The notes below the pieces were generated by a model, which saw only the letters and a list, made by a program, of their open reading frames with translations, did not search any database and had not been told where the DNA came from. DNA of 64,000 nucleotides from Sphingomonas quercus. GTDB taxonomy: Bacteria; Pseudomonadota; Alphaproteobacteria; Sphingomonadales; Sphingomonadaceae. The position numbers were made by a program, and so were the translations under genes. The stretch spans positions 1-64,000 of the forward strand of contig NZ_JAHKRT010000003.1 of the NCBI RefSeq assembly GCF_018863195.1, given 5' to 3'. This document shows positions 30,957 to 40,684 of the stretch, piece after piece. The first letter of the stretch is position 1. Each line of letters opens with the position of its first letter.

Positions 30957-32743
30957 GCCTTGGGCCCGTCGACGACGCGGATGGAGAGTTCGCGCAGTTG
31001 CTTGGGCGTCGCGGGCGCCGGCGCGCCCATCATCAGGTCCTCCGCCTTCTGGGTCATCGGGAAGACGATCACCTCGCGGATATTGGGCTCATCGGCGAGC
31101 AGCATGACGATGCGGTCGATGCCCGGGGCAGAGCCGCCGTGCGGCGGCGCGCCGCACTTGAAGGCGTTGATCATGCCGGCGAAATTGGTGTCGACCTCCT
31201 CGCGGCCATAGCCGGCGATCTCGAACGCCATGTACATGATCTCCGGCTTGTGATTGCGGATCGCGCCGGACGACAGCTCCACGCCGTTGCAGACGATGTC
31301 ATACTGATAGGCGAGGATGTCGAGCGGGTCCTTCGTCTCCAGCGCCTCCAGCTCGCCCTGCGGCATCGAGAAGGGGTTGTGGCTGAAGTCGATCTTCTTG
31401 TTGTCCTCGTCATATTCGAACATCGGGAAGTCGACGATCCAGCAGAATTCGAAGCGCTTCGGGTCGATCAGCCCCAGTTCCTCGCCCACGCGGGTACGGG
31501 CGAGGCCGGCGAGCTTGGCGGCCTGCGCCTCCTTGCCGGCGGCGAAGAACACGCCGTCGTCCGGGCCGAGGCCGAGCGCCTCGGCGATCGCCTGCATGCC
31601 CGCCTCGCCGTGGTTCTTGGCAATGGGGCCGCCGAACTCGCCGCCCTTGCGCGTGGCATAGCCCAGGCCGGCAAAGCCCTCGGACTGGGCCCAGCTGTTC
31701 ATGTCGTCGAAGAATTTGCGGCTCTTCTCGGCGGTCCCCGGCGCGGGGATGGCGCGGACCACGTCGCCGCCCTCGACGATCGAGGCGAAGCGGCCGAAGC
31801 CGGAGCCCTGGAACAGCGCCGAGACGTCGGAGATCTCGATCGGGTTGCGCAGGTCCGGCTTGTCATTGCCGTATTTCAGCATCGATTCCCGATAGGGGAT
31901 GCGGCGGAAGGGCAGCGGCGAGACCTGACGGCCCTTGCCGTCGAAATCGGCGAACTCCTCGAAGATGCCGTGCAGCACCGGCTCGATCGCAGCGAACACG
32001 TCTTCCTGGGTGACGAAGCTCATTTCGAAATCGAGCTGGTAGAATTCGCCCGGGCTACGATCGGCGCGCGCGTCCTCGTCGCGGAAGCAGGGCGCGATCT
32101 GGAAATAACGGTCGAAGCCGGCGACCATCAGCAGCTGTTTGAACATCTGCGGCGCCTGCGGCAGCGCGTAGAACTTGCCGGGGTGGACCCGGCTCGGCAC
32201 CAGATAATCGCGCGCGCCCTCGGGGCTGGAAGCGGTGAGGATCGGCGTCTGGAACTCGGTGAAGCCCTGGTCGATCATGCGGCGGCGGATCGAGGCGATC
32301 ACCTGGGAGCGCAGCACGATATTCTTGTGGATGCGCTCGCGGCGGAGATCGACGAAGCGATAGCGCAGGCGAATGTCCTCCGGATAATCCGCCTCCCCGG
32401 CCACCGGCAGCGGCAGCTCCTGCGCGGCCGACTGGACGACCACCTCGCGCGCGCGGACCTCGATCGCCCCGGTCGGCAGATTGGCGTTGGCCGCCTCCGC
32501 GGCGCGCTTCACCACGTCGCCGGTGACGGTGACGACGCTCTCCGCGCGCAGGGATTCGAGCGCCTTGAACACCGGCGAATCCACGTCCGAGACGATCTGG
32601 GTGATGCCATAATGATCGCGCAGATCCACGAACAGCAGCCCGCCATGGTCGCGCACGCGATGAACCCAGCCGGACAGGCGGACGCTCGCGCCGGCATCGG
32701 CCTCGCGGAGCTGGGCGCAATTATGGGTGCGATAGGCGTGCAT
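30953..32743 (-). CDS. aspS: Aspartate--tRNA(Asp/Asn) ligase
   Basis: The 596-residue bacterial-type AspRS has the OB-fold anticodon domain ([19 protein letters not shown]), the class II motif 2 ([26 protein letters not shown], here cited by its key [10 protein letters not shown]), a GAD insertion domain, and motif 3 [17 protein letters not shown]. Bacteria of this group often use a non-discriminating AspRS with GatCAB; GatCAB is not in the window. The ATG at 32743 (MHAYRTHNC) matches the family start. It is divergent from rnd and coupled to ppk2. Confidence 0.96.
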   Translation of the reverse strand: MHAYRTHNCAQLREADAGASVRLSGWVHRVRDHGGLLFVDLRDHYGITQIVSDVDSPVFKALESLRAESVVTVTGDVVKRAAEAANANLPTGAIEVRAREVVVQSAAQELPLPVAGEADYPEDIRLRYRFVDLRRERIHKNIVLRSQVIASIRRRMIDQGFTEFQTPILTASSPEGARDYLVPSRVHPGKFYALPQAPQMFKQLLMVAGFDRYFQIAPCFRDEDARADRSPGEFYQLDFEMSFVTQEDVFAAIEPVLHGIFEEFADFDGKGRQVSPLPFRRIPYRESMLKYGNDKPDLRNPIEISDVSALFQGSGFGRFASIVEGGDVVRAIPAPGTAEKSRKFFDDMNSWAQSEGFAGLGYATRKGGEFGGPIAKNHGEAGMQAIAEALGLGPDDGVFFAAGKEAQAAKLAGLARTRVGEELGLIDPKRFEFCWIVDFPMFEYDEDNKKIDFSHNPFSMPQGELEALETKDPLDILAYQYDIVCNGVELSSGAIRNHKPEIMYMAFEIAGYGREEVDTNFAGMINAFKCGAPPHGGSAPGIDRIVMLLADEPNIREVIVFPMTQKAEDLMMGAPAPATPKQLRELSIRVVDGPKA

Positions 32744-32836
32744 TATGGCGATCTCTGGCATGAATTCAGGAGCGCCCGCGCTTTCCCCTCAACCAGCGCT
32801 TTGTCAACCCGGCGAGCGGCGCTATGGGGCTCGACG

Positions 32837-34012
32837 ATGATAATCCACCCGCTGATCGACGACAGCCAGACCCTCGCCCAGCTCTGCGCCCGCCTTGCGA
32901 AGTCCGACTTCGTGGCGGTCGATACCGAGTTCATGCGGGAGAACAGCTATTGGCCAGACCTTTGCCTGATCCAGATAGCCGATGGCAACGAAGCCGCCGC
33001 AATCGATCCCAAGGCGCCCGGGCTGGATCTCAACCCCCTTCTCGACCTGCTCGTCAGCAATGAGGACGTGCTGAAGGTGTTCCACGCCGGCGGCCAGGAT
33101 CTCGAGATCATCCACAACATGACTGGCAAGACGCCGCACCCGCTGTTCGATACCCAGGTGGCGGCGATGGCGCTCGGCATGGGCGAGCAGGTCGGCTATT
33201 CCAGCCTCGTCGAAAGCTGGCTCGGCGTAAAGCTCGACAAGGGCGCGCGCTTCACTGACTGGGCGCGCCGGCCACTCGACAGGCGCCAGCTCGAATATGC
33301 CATCGGCGACGTGACTTATCTGGTGAAGGTCTTCCCGAAGCTTCTCGCCCGCCTGCACAAGACCGGGCGCGGCGAATGGCTCGACCAGGAGATGGAGCGG
33401 CTGGCCGATCCGTCGAGCTATGTGAACGATCCGGACACCGCCTGGCAGCGGCTGCGCGCGCCGACCCGCAAGGCGGAAGTGCTCGGCCGGCTGCGCGCGC
33501 TGGCGGCATGGCGCGAGCGCGAGGCGCAGAGCAAGGACCTGCCGCGCGGGCGCATCGCCAAGGATGAGACGCTGGCCGACCTCGCCAGCCACCCGCCGCG
33601 GGTGCAGGCGGACCTCGCCAAGGTGCGTGGCCTGTCCGGCGGCTGGGCGACGAACGATATCGGCAAGCGGCTGCTCGCGGCGCTGGCCGATGCGCAGCCT
33701 CTGACCGACGAGGAGATGCCGGCGCGCGAGGATCGCAAGCCCGGCCTCGGCAAGGACGGCGCGCTCGTCGCGGACCTGCTCAAGCTGCTGCTCAAGATCC
33801 GCGCGCGCGACACCGACGTCGCGCCGAAGCTGATCGCGCGCAGCGACGATCTTGAGCTGCTCGCCGCCGGCAAGCGCGACGGCATCCCCTTCCTCACCGG
33901 GTGGCGCTACGACCAGTTCGGCCGGGACGCGCTCGATCTGGTCGAGGGCCGGCTGGCCTTCGCGGTGCGCAATGGCCGCCTGTGCATGACGCGGACCGAA
34001 GAGGGGCAATAG
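32837..34012 (+). CDS. rnd: Ribonuclease D
   Basis: The 391-residue 3'-5' exonuclease trims tRNA and other small RNA ends. The DEDD residues are seen in VDTEFMRENSYWP, HAGGQDLEII, FDTQVAA and YAIGDVTYL, followed by an HRDC domain (LAAWREREAQSKDLPRGRIAKDE, about residues 210-290) and a second HRDC-like part. The ATG at 32837 gives MIIHPLI; the frame is open far upstream through aspS antisense sequence, which is not coding. It is transcribed alone. Confidence 0.95.
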   Translation: MIIHPLIDDSQTLAQLCARLAKSDFVAVDTEFMRENSYWPDLCLIQIADGNEAAAIDPKAPGLDLNPLLDLLVSNEDVLKVFHAGGQDLEIIHNMTGKTPHPLFDTQVAAMALGMGEQVGYSSLVESWLGVKLDKGARFTDWARRPLDRRQLEYAIGDVTYLVKVFPKLLARLHKTGRGEWLDQEMERLADPSSYVNDPDTAWQRLRAPTRKAEVLGRLRALAAWREREAQSKDLPRGRIAKDETLADLASHPPRVQADLAKVRGLSGGWATNDIGKRLLAALADAQPLTDEEMPAREDRKPGLGKDGALVADLLKLLLKIRARDTDVAPKLIARSDDLELLAAGKRDGIPFLTGWRYDQFGRDALDLVEGRLAFAVRNGRLCMTRTEEGQ

Positions 34013-34054
34013 TCAGCGCGCGGGAGCAGGGCCGGCCGCGGATTCCTGCCGTCC

Positions 34055-34143
34055 TCATGCTGAGCCCGGTTCGGCAGCCAGCCGGCCACGGGCTCCGGCG
34101 ATCGCGGCCGAGCCGATCGCGAAACGGGTTCAGGGTGACGGAT
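34055..34143. repeat. Extragenic repeat region between rnd and ppx
   Basis: The convergent gap holds ATGCTGAGCCCGGTTCGGCA and, 60 bases on, CGGGTTCAGGGTGACGGATC, with a GC-rich inverted repeat between (GCGATCGCGGCCGAGCCGATCGC). The first word matches the repeat at 149-169 with two changes and the second matches that at 19936-19950. No gene is visible in 34013-34166. Confidence 0.5.
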
Positions 34144-34166
34144 CGCGTCCCGGCAGGGCGGAGCGA

Positions 34167-35720
34167 CTAGGGCGTCACCACCTCCGGACGCATGCCGAAG
34201 GCGAGGGCCAGCGCCTTGTGGCGACGTTCGACGGCTTCGCCATAGAGCGCCAGATCGCCCCTCGCGAGATGGAGGACGACGCTGCCCCGCCCCAGCGCCA
34301 GCCGGCTCGCCTCCAGCGGGGGGGCGACTCCGCCGGACAGGCGTTGGGCGAGGCGCATCGCCAGGCCCCAGCGCACCGCGCGGCTGATCTCCTCGTCAGT
34401 GCAGACGCGCTGCACGATGTCGGAGCCGGTGGTGCCGCCGAAGCTGGTGAACAGCGCTTGCCCCATCATGCCGCGGCCCCGCGCGTCGACGCCGACCCAG
34501 TTGCCGTGCAGCGCCGTCTCCAGTCCGCGCTCGGCACGGAAATCGGGATGGGCACGCCAGCCGACATCGCCGAGCAGGCAGGCGGCGTGGCGCAGCCGCT
34601 CGTCGGCGGGCGTCTCGCCGGCGAACAACGGCGCGATCCAGCGGTGGAGGAGGTCGCCATGTTCGGGGAAGCGCCCTTGCCGGCGACCTTCCTCGCGCGT
34701 CGCCTCGATCAGCGGATCGGCGTCGCGCAGCTCGGGCGGCAGCGCATTGTGGAGCAGCCCCTCGCGCAGACCATAGGCCGAGACGATCAGCGCGCTGGAG
34801 CCGAGCTGCTTGACCAGCATCGCCAGCAGCGCGGCGGCATCGGGCAGGCTCGGCGCGCGGCTCGACGATATGGCCGGGATCGCCTTCAGCCGGCGCTTGT
34901 CGAGGCGCGCCAGCACGCGGACGAGATAGGCGGCATTATCCGGCGCCATGCAATACTGGTGGACGATCGGCAGCCGGTAGCCGGTGAGGTGCATGTCGAG
35001 CAGCGCCAGCGCGCGCCACGAGCCGCCGATCATGTAGAAGGGCAGCCCCTGCCCCCGCCCGCCCCAGCCGCCCTGTTTCAGCGCCTTGCCGACGACCTGC
35101 GCCAGCGAGCGGCCGCCGCGCTTGCGGATCGCCGCCACGCGCAGCACGCCGAGCGGGAAGGACGCACGTTCGGCGATGCGGCCGGCGGAGACACGGACGA
35201 GCTCGAGGCTGCCGCCGCCAAGATCGCCGACGATGCCGTCGGCATCGGGAATGCCGGCGAGCAGCCCCTCGGCCGAAAGCGAGGCCTCCTCCTCGCCGGA
35301 CAGCAGCCGCACCGGCAGGCCGATGCCGGCGAGCCGATCGAGCAGCACATGGCCGTTGGAGGCATCGCGCACCGCGGCCGTGGCGACGGTGGTGAGGTCG
35401 GTGACCCCCATCTCCTCGGCGAGGCGCGCGAACCGGGCGAGCGCGGTGATGGCGCGATCCAGCGCTTCGGCGTCGATCGCGCCGGTGGCGGCAAGGCCGC
35501 GGCCAAGCCCGGCCATGACCTTCTCGTTGAACAGGATCGAGGGGATGCGCGCCTGCCCCTCATAGACGACGAGGCGGATCGAATTGGAGCCGATATCGAT
35601 GATGCCGACGCGCCCCGGCCGGGCGGTCTCCGGCGCGGGCTGCTTGCCACGGGTGAGGGCGGATCCGAGCACGAGGCGTCCCTTAAAGGGTGATTTCGGT
35701 TGAGTCAGTTGTTTTCCCAT
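34167..35720 (-). CDS. ppx: Exopolyphosphatase / guanosine pentaphosphatase family protein
   Basis: The 517-residue protein hydrolyses terminal phosphates of polyphosphate. It has the actin-like fold motifs GIIDIGSNSIRLVVYEG (phosphate 1), GDLGGGSLELV (phosphate 2) and the catalytic Glu region LLSGEEEASLSAEG, with the all-helical C-terminal domain typical of the longer alphaproteobacterial enzymes. It is 82 bases after ppk on the same strand, so synthesis and breakdown of polyP are encoded together. The ATG at 35720 is chosen; the first residues are not conserved and later starts are possible. Confidence 0.93.
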   Translation of the reverse strand: MGKQLTQPKSPFKGRLVLGSALTRGKQPAPETARPGRVGIIDIGSNSIRLVVYEGQARIPSILFNEKVMAGLGRGLAATGAIDAEALDRAITALARFARLAEEMGVTDLTTVATAAVRDASNGHVLLDRLAGIGLPVRLLSGEEEASLSAEGLLAGIPDADGIVGDLGGGSLELVRVSAGRIAERASFPLGVLRVAAIRKRGGRSLAQVVGKALKQGGWGGRGQGLPFYMIGGSWRALALLDMHLTGYRLPIVHQYCMAPDNAAYLVRVLARLDKRRLKAIPAISSSRAPSLPDAAALLAMLVKQLGSSALIVSAYGLREGLLHNALPPELRDADPLIEATREEGRRQGRFPEHGDLLHRWIAPLFAGETPADERLRHAACLLGDVGWRAHPDFRAERGLETALHGNWVGVDARGRGMMGQALFTSFGGTTGSDIVQRVCTDEEISRAVRWGLAMRLAQRLSGGVAPPLEASRLALGRGSVVLHLARGDLALYGEAVERRHKALALAFGMRPEVVTP

Positions 35721-35802
35721 CCCGACGTCCGTCCGCTTCGAGCGTGTCGAGAACCACGCCACCAATGCTCGACGCGCTCGAAGCGAACCGTTGACGAGGA
35801 GC

Positions 35803-37998
35803 TCAGCCCCCGCGGCGCAGCTTCAGCGTCGGCACCGCCTCGCTGGTCTTGATCGCGTTGCCGCGGCCCGAGAGCGAGGGGTTGGTCATGAAGTAGCGGT
35901 GGAGGTTGAACGGCCGGGCGCCGCCCTTCATCCGCTCGTAGCTGCCGTCGGCGCGCAGCCGCCAGCTCTGCTCGCTGTCGAGGAGATTGGCCACCATCAC
36001 CTGATCCAGCACCTGCGCGTGCACCGTCGCATTCTCGATCGGCAGCAGATATTCGACGCGCCGGTCGAAATTGCGGGGCATCCAGTCGGCCGACGAGATC
36101 AGCACCCTCGCCTGCGGATTGGGCAGCGCCGCGCCATTGCCGAAGCAGATGATACGGCTGTGCTCCAGGAAGCGGCCGACCACCGATTTCACCCGAATAT
36201 GCTCGGACAGCCCGGGCACCTCGGGGCGCAGGCAGCAGATGCCGCGCACGATCAGATCGATTTCCACGCCGGCGGCAGAGGCGCGGTACAGCTTCTCGAT
36301 GATCGCGGGATCGACCAGCGAGTTCATCTTTGCCCAGATCGCCGCCGGCTGGCCGGCCAGCGCATTGTCGATCTCGACGTCGATCAGGCGGGCCAGCTCG
36401 TCGCGCAGGCCGTGAGGCGAGATGGTGAGCAGCTCCAGCCCCGTCGGCTCGACATAGCCGGTGATGTAGTTGAACAGCTGCGCCGCATCGCGCCCGGCCC
36501 GCGCATCGGCGGTGAAGAAGCTAAGGTCGGTGTAGATGCGCGCCGTCACCGGATGATAATTGCCGGTGCCGAAATGACAGTAGGTGCGATAGCCATTCTC
36601 TTCGCGGCGGACGACCATCGACACCTTGGCGTGGGTTTTCCAGTCGATGAAGCCATAGACCACCTGCACGCCGGCCCGCTCGAGCTGCGCCGCCCACATC
36701 AGGTTCTGCTCCTCGTCGAAGCGGGCCTTCAGCTCGACGACGGCGGTGACGGATTTGCCGGCCTCGGCGGCGTCGACCAGCGCGCGGATGATCGCGGACT
36801 GCTTGCCGGCGCGGTATAGCGTCTGCTTGATCGCCACCACGTCCGGATCGCGCGCCGCCTGCTGGAGAAAGGCGATGACCACCTCGAAACTCTCATAGGG
36901 GTGGTGGATGACGATGTCCTTGTCGCGGATCGCCGCGAAGCAATCGCCGCCATGCTCGCGGATGCGTTCCGGGAAACGCGGGCTGAACGGCGTGAACTTC
37001 AGGTCCGGCCGGTCCTCGTCGACGAGCTGGGCGAGATCGGCGATGCCGAGCACGCCGTCCGCCTCGGACACGATCGCGGCGGTGCCGGCCTCCTGGAGCA
37101 CCAGCTTTTCGAGGGCGTCGGGCATGCGCGCTTCCATGCGCAGGCGGATGACGCGGCCGCGCCGCCGGCGCTTGATCGCCGAGCGGAAGTAGCGGACGAG
37201 ATCCTCGGCCTCCTCCTCCACCTCGATGTCGCTGTCGCGGATGATGCGGAAGGCGCCGGAGCCGCGCACCTCATAGCCCGGGAACAGCACCCGCACATAG
37301 CGCCGCACCAGCGCCTCGATCGGGATGTAGCGGGCAGGGTCGTCCGGTCCGGAGCCCTTGCCGGGCAGCCGGACGAAACGCGGCAGCGTCGCCGGGACCA
37401 TCAGCAATTCCTGGATCGGCTGGCCGTCGGAAATCCGCTTCAGGTCGAAGACGAGGCTGAAGCCCTTGTTCGGGATGAACGGAAAGGGATGGGCCGGATC
37501 GAGCGCCTGGGGGGTGAGGACCGGGAAGATCTGCTCGTGGAAATGCTTTTCCAGCCACTTGTCGGCGTCGGCCTCCAGCGGATCCTTGTCGTCGATGACG
37601 AGGATGCCGGCGGCGGCCAGCTCGCGGCGGAGCTGGCGCCATACCGTCTGGTGATTGGCCATCAGGCGGTTTGCCGCCTCCGTCACCTCGTCGAGCTGCT
37701 GGGTGGGGGTGAGGCCGTCGGCGGAGTGCAGCTCGACCCCTTCCAGTTGCTGGCCGCGCAGGCCGGCGACGCGGACCATGAAGAATTCGTCGAGGTTGTT
37801 GCTGGAGATGGACAGGAAGCGCAGCCGTTCGAGCAGCGGATGGGCCGGGTTGCAGGCCTCGTCGAGCACGCGGCGGTTGAACGCCAGCCAGGACAGCTCG
37901 CGGTTGAAATAGCGCTCGCGCGGGGCAACCGGCGGCGTTGGTTCCGGGAGCGGCTCGGGCGTGTGCTCGGCGACGGTGATGGGCCTCGGTTCTTCCAT
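35803..37998 (-). CDS. ppk: Polyphosphate kinase 1
   Basis: The 731-residue enzyme makes long-chain polyphosphate from ATP at the membrane. The N-terminal domain starts with [17 protein letters not shown] and [25 protein letters not shown], the middle contains [10 protein letters not shown], and the phospholipase D-like active site has the autophosphorylated His in [11 protein letters not shown] and Lys/His in KTHAKVSM. It begins 25 bases after the hdaA stop. The Pro/Glu-rich first 40 residues before the conserved start are not family-specific. Confidence 0.96.
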   Translation of the reverse strand: MEEPRPITVAEHTPEPLPEPTPPVAPRERYFNRELSWLAFNRRVLDEACNPAHPLLERLRFLSISSNNLDEFFMVRVAGLRGQQLEGVELHSADGLTPTQQLDEVTEAANRLMANHQTVWRQLRRELAAAGILVIDDKDPLEADADKWLEKHFHEQIFPVLTPQALDPAHPFPFIPNKGFSLVFDLKRISDGQPIQELLMVPATLPRFVRLPGKGSGPDDPARYIPIEALVRRYVRVLFPGYEVRGSGAFRIIRDSDIEVEEEAEDLVRYFRSAIKRRRRGRVIRLRMEARMPDALEKLVLQEAGTAAIVSEADGVLGIADLAQLVDEDRPDLKFTPFSPRFPERIREHGGDCFAAIRDKDIVIHHPYESFEVVIAFLQQAARDPDVVAIKQTLYRAGKQSAIIRALVDAAEAGKSVTAVVELKARFDEEQNLMWAAQLERAGVQVVYGFIDWKTHAKVSMVVRREENGYRTYCHFGTGNYHPVTARIYTDLSFFTADARAGRDAAQLFNYITGYVEPTGLELLTISPHGLRDELARLIDVEIDNALAGQPAAIWAKMNSLVDPAIIEKLYRASAAGVEIDLIVRGICCLRPEVPGLSEHIRVKSVVGRFLEHSRIICFGNGAALPNPQARVLISSADWMPRNFDRRVEYLLPIENATVHAQVLDQVMVANLLDSEQSWRLRADGSYERMKGGARPFNLHRYFMTNPSLSGRGNAIKTSEAVPTLKLRRGG

Positions 37999-38023
37999 AG
38001 TGCCGAGCAATCTAGCGCTGCTT

Positions 38024-38632
38024 CTATGTCTCGTCGATGACACCGGCCGCTTCGAGCGCGCGCCGGGCCAGCGGCACGGTCAGACGCTGGCGGCGGGCGA
38101 GCATCTCGGCATCGAGTATCTCCACCGCGCGCAGCACGCCGACATAGCTGCGCTCGATGCGGGTGGCGAGCCAGCGAGCCACCTCCGGCGGCAGCACCAG
38201 CCCGCGCCGGGCGAGCAGCCGCTCGACCAGCGCGAGGATCAGCGCGTCGTCCGGCTCCTGGAGGCGCGCGACCGGCGTGGCAGCGAGGCGCGAGGCGAGA
38301 TCGGGCAGTGCCACGCGCCAGCCCGGCGGGGGCGCGTCGGCGATGATGAGCAGCGGGCGGCGCGCCTCCTGCGCGTGGTTCCAGGCGTGGAAGATCGCTT
38401 CCTCCTCCTGGCGCTCGGCGTCGTCGATCAGCCGTCCGCCGGTCTTGGCGGCGAAGATGCGGCCGAGCAGCGAGCGGCCCGACTTGCGCGGACCGACGAG
38501 GATCGTCGCCTTGACCGGCCACAGCCCGACATGGCCGAGATGGCGCAGCACTTCGGCATTTGCGGACGAGGCGATGAAGGCATCCTCACGCTCCTCCGCC
38601 GGCCAGTCGAGCGGGAGGGCGATCTGGCTCAT
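38024..38632 (-). CDS. hdaA: DnaA-homologous regulator HdaA/Hda
   Basis: The 202-residue protein is a short AAA+ relative of DnaA. It begins with the sliding-clamp binding motif QIALPLDW (residues 3-10), as in Hda/HdaA, which with the beta clamp promotes DnaA-ATP hydrolysis to stop over-initiation. The P-loop region reads [17 protein letters not shown], and a sensor 2-like segment lies near [15 protein letters not shown]. The start overlaps the stop of the DUF2066 gene by 4 bases. Gene order with ppk downstream is typical of Alphaproteobacteria. Confidence 0.9.
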   Translation of the reverse strand: MSQIALPLDWPAEEREDAFIASSANAEVLRHLGHVGLWPVKATILVGPRKSGRSLLGRIFAAKTGGRLIDDAERQEEEAIFHAWNHAQEARRPLLIIADAPPPGWRVALPDLASRLAATPVARLQEPDDALILALVERLLARRGLVLPPEVARWLATRIERSYVGVLRAVEILDAEMLARRQRLTVPLARRALEAAGVIDET

Positions 38633-39957
38633 CGCGGCTGGGGCGTGGGCGCCGTCGGTGCGGGCGCGGCGGCGGCAGGCGCCGGTGGCGGGGCAGCGGG
38701 TGCCGGCGCCGCCGGGGGCGCCCCGCGCCGGATGCGCAGCACCCCGCCGGCATCCTCCAGCCTCAGCCCGTGCGCGGCAAGCGCCGCGGCGAGCGCGCCC
38801 TGATCGCCCGCGAAACCGATATGGACGAGAGAGATGCCGCCCACGGCGAGGCTGGTGACGCCGGCCGACGAGACCCCCGGCGCGGCACGGATCGCCGCCT
38901 CGATCGCGCCGACCGAAGCCGCATCAGGGGTCTCGACCTGAACGGTGAAGCTCTGCGCGGCGGCCGACGGGGTGGCAACGACCTCGGCAAGCGGATCGCC
39001 CTCGCCGCCGCCCTCGCCGCCCGGCACGACGTCGGGCGGCGCCGTCTCGCGGATGGCGAGCGACTTGTCGGGGTTGAGGCGGCCGGCGTTGAGCGCGTCG
39101 GTGTAGATCGCGTCGATGCGGCGCACGCCCTCGTCGAGGGTCGCGGGCAGCGCGCGGATATTGGGCGCGGTGAGGGTGAAGCCGCCGAGCAGGGTGGCGT
39201 CCGCGCCGTGCCGCGCGGTGAAGCGGGCGATCACCGGGCCGCCGGGCCATTGCCGTTGCAGCGCCACCTCCGGCACGACGACGTCGGCGGCGCCGTAAAG
39301 GTCGATCAGCATCCGCCACCAGCGGCGACCGGGCCGCCGGCTCTGGGCGACGTTGAGCAGCAGCGGATCGACGCCAGTGCCGACGGGGCGTACATAATCG
39401 ATGGCGCTGGCGCCGGAGCGGAACCGCGCCCAGGCCTTCTGCCATTCGGTGCGGCTCTCGAAGGTCTGGAAGGTGCCGCCGGACCACATCACCGGGATGA
39501 CCAGCATCGGCGCCGAGCGGGTGAAGTTGCCGCCGACGCCAAGCAGCCGTCCGGCGCGGGCGCGATCGAACTGCACGCCGAGCTTCGCGACATAGCGGTG
39601 GACGCCGATCTGCTCCTCCTCGACGAGGATGCCGGCAACGATCGAATCGAGCGTCGCATCCGGCAGCGTCGGCCCGGCAGCGCCATCGTGCAGCTTCGCC
39701 CACAGCATCTTCCAGCCGCGCCGCTGCGCTTCGCGCCAGCCGGCCATGCGGGCCGCGTCGGCATTACGCCCGCCGGCATCGACGGCGATGCCCAGCACCT
39801 CGTAATTGGAGGTGGAATCGACCGGCGCGACGCCGCGCTCCCCTTCCTCGATCTGTGCGGTGACGGTGGTGACCGCGGCAAGCCCGGCCAGCGCGGCGAC
39901 GCAGGCAGCGGCGATCCAGACCGGGCGGGGGCCATGTAAGCGAAGGGCGAACGTCAC
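38629..39957 (-). CDS. DUF2066 domain protein, exported
   Basis: The 442-residue protein has an N-terminal hydrophobic signal or anchor (about residues 10-34) and then the DUF2066 pattern: many Ala/Arg pairs (ARMAGWREAQRRGWKMLW), LPDATLDSIVAGILVEEEQIG, RYVAKLGVQFDRARAGRLLG. The C-terminal 40 residues are an Ala/Pro low-complexity tail. DUF2066 genes next to hda are known in other Proteobacteria, so the neighbourhood supports the call. Function is unknown; an envelope location is likely. Confidence 0.8.
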   Translation of the reverse strand: MTFALRLHGPRPVWIAAACVAALAGLAAVTTVTAQIEEGERGVAPVDSTSNYEVLGIAVDAGGRNADAARMAGWREAQRRGWKMLWAKLHDGAAGPTLPDATLDSIVAGILVEEEQIGVHRYVAKLGVQFDRARAGRLLGVGGNFTRSAPMLVIPVMWSGGTFQTFESRTEWQKAWARFRSGASAIDYVRPVGTGVDPLLLNVAQSRRPGRRWWRMLIDLYGAADVVVPEVALQRQWPGGPVIARFTARHGADATLLGGFTLTAPNIRALPATLDEGVRRIDAIYTDALNAGRLNPDKSLAIRETAPPDVVPGGEGGGEGDPLAEVVATPSAAAQSFTVQVETPDAASVGAIEAAIRAAPGVSSAGVTSLAVGGISLVHIGFAGDQGALAAALAAHGLRLEDAGGVLRIRRGAPPAAPAPAAPPPAPAAAAPAPTAPTPQPR

Positions 39958-40070
39958 GCGCGCCCTTCTGGCCGGTCAGCGCGGGGATGTGAAGCCCCCG
40001 GTTGCGTCGACGCCGGATAGCGCGCCGTCATGTTGAACCCTTCGACAGGTGGACGGACGACGGGCCCTTC

Positions 40071-40093
40071 GCGCGCGGTGCGAAAGGGCGCGC
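40071..40093 (-). terminator. Possible terminator after the PPIase gene
   Basis: GCCCTTTCGC and GCGAAGGGC can pair across the loop ACCGCGC just beyond the PPIase stop on the minus strand. One base bulges and no T tract follows, so efficiency is doubtful. The gap 39958-40093 otherwise holds only the repeat-like words TGTTGAACCCTTCGACAGG. Confidence 0.35.
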
Positions 40094-40684
40094 CTACAGC
40101 CGGCGCGCGGTGATGATCTTCACCGGCTTGATCAGCATCTGGCCCTTCATCGCGCCGCGGCCAGCCTTGGGATCGACGCGGCCGTTGAGGATCTTCTTCA
40201 CCACCGGCATCCCGCTGACGACATGGCCGAAGGCGGCGTAGCCGGCATTGTCGCCCTTGCCCCGGGGATTGGCATCCATGCTCGGCGCCGGACCGACGAG
40301 GATGAAGAACTCCCCCATCGCCGTGCCCGGCGTGTTGCGCGCCATCGACAGCGTCCCGTCGACATGATGCAGGCCGGTCTTGGTCGTCGGCTCGTGCGGA
40401 ATGGCAGGGAGCAGGCGACGGAAATCATTGTTGCGGGTGCCGCCCTGGATCAGGCCCTGCCCGAGCCGGTTGCGCGCGGCACGATAGAAATTGGTGTCGT
40501 CCAGCCGCTTCTGATCGACGTAGCGCAGGAAATTGCCGGCGGTGATCGGCGCCTGCTTCTCGGCGACCTCGACGACGATCCGCCCCTCGCTGGTCTCGAT
40601 CGCGACCCGCGGCGCCCGGCCCGGCGGAGCGGCGGCGGTGAGCGCGAACAGGGCGAGGACGAAGACAGACGTGCGGCGGATCAT
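40094..40684 (-). CDS. Periplasmic cyclophilin-type peptidylprolyl isomerase
   Basis: The 196-residue protein has a signal peptide (about residues 1-22) and a cyclophilin domain starting VAIETSEGRIVVEV. Motifs seen are NFLRYVDQKRLDDTNFYRA, the QGG segment (LIQGGTRNND) and GEFFILVG with the family FF. The domain lacks the long loops of eukaryotic cyclophilins, as usual in bacteria. It catalyses Xaa-Pro isomerisation during folding of envelope proteins. Its start overlaps the stop of the hydrolase gene by 4 bases. Confidence 0.93.
   Translation of the reverse strand: MIRRTSVFVLALFALTAAAPPGRAPRVAIETSEGRIVVEVAEKQAPITAGNFLRYVDQKRLDDTNFYRAARNRLGQGLIQGGTRNNDFRRLLPAIPHEPTTKTGLHHVDGTLSMARNTPGTAMGEFFILVGPAPSMDANPRGKGDNAGYAAFGHVVSGMPVVKKILNGRVDPKAGRGAMKGQMLIKPVKIITARRL

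Noticed and set aside
30998-32836. A very long plus-strand open frame joined to rnd across the aspS region
   Set aside because: It is the antisense shadow of aspS, a GC-rich gene whose codon bias leaves the opposite strand open. Arg/His/Asp-rich composition and lack of motifs confirm it; rnd begins at 32837.
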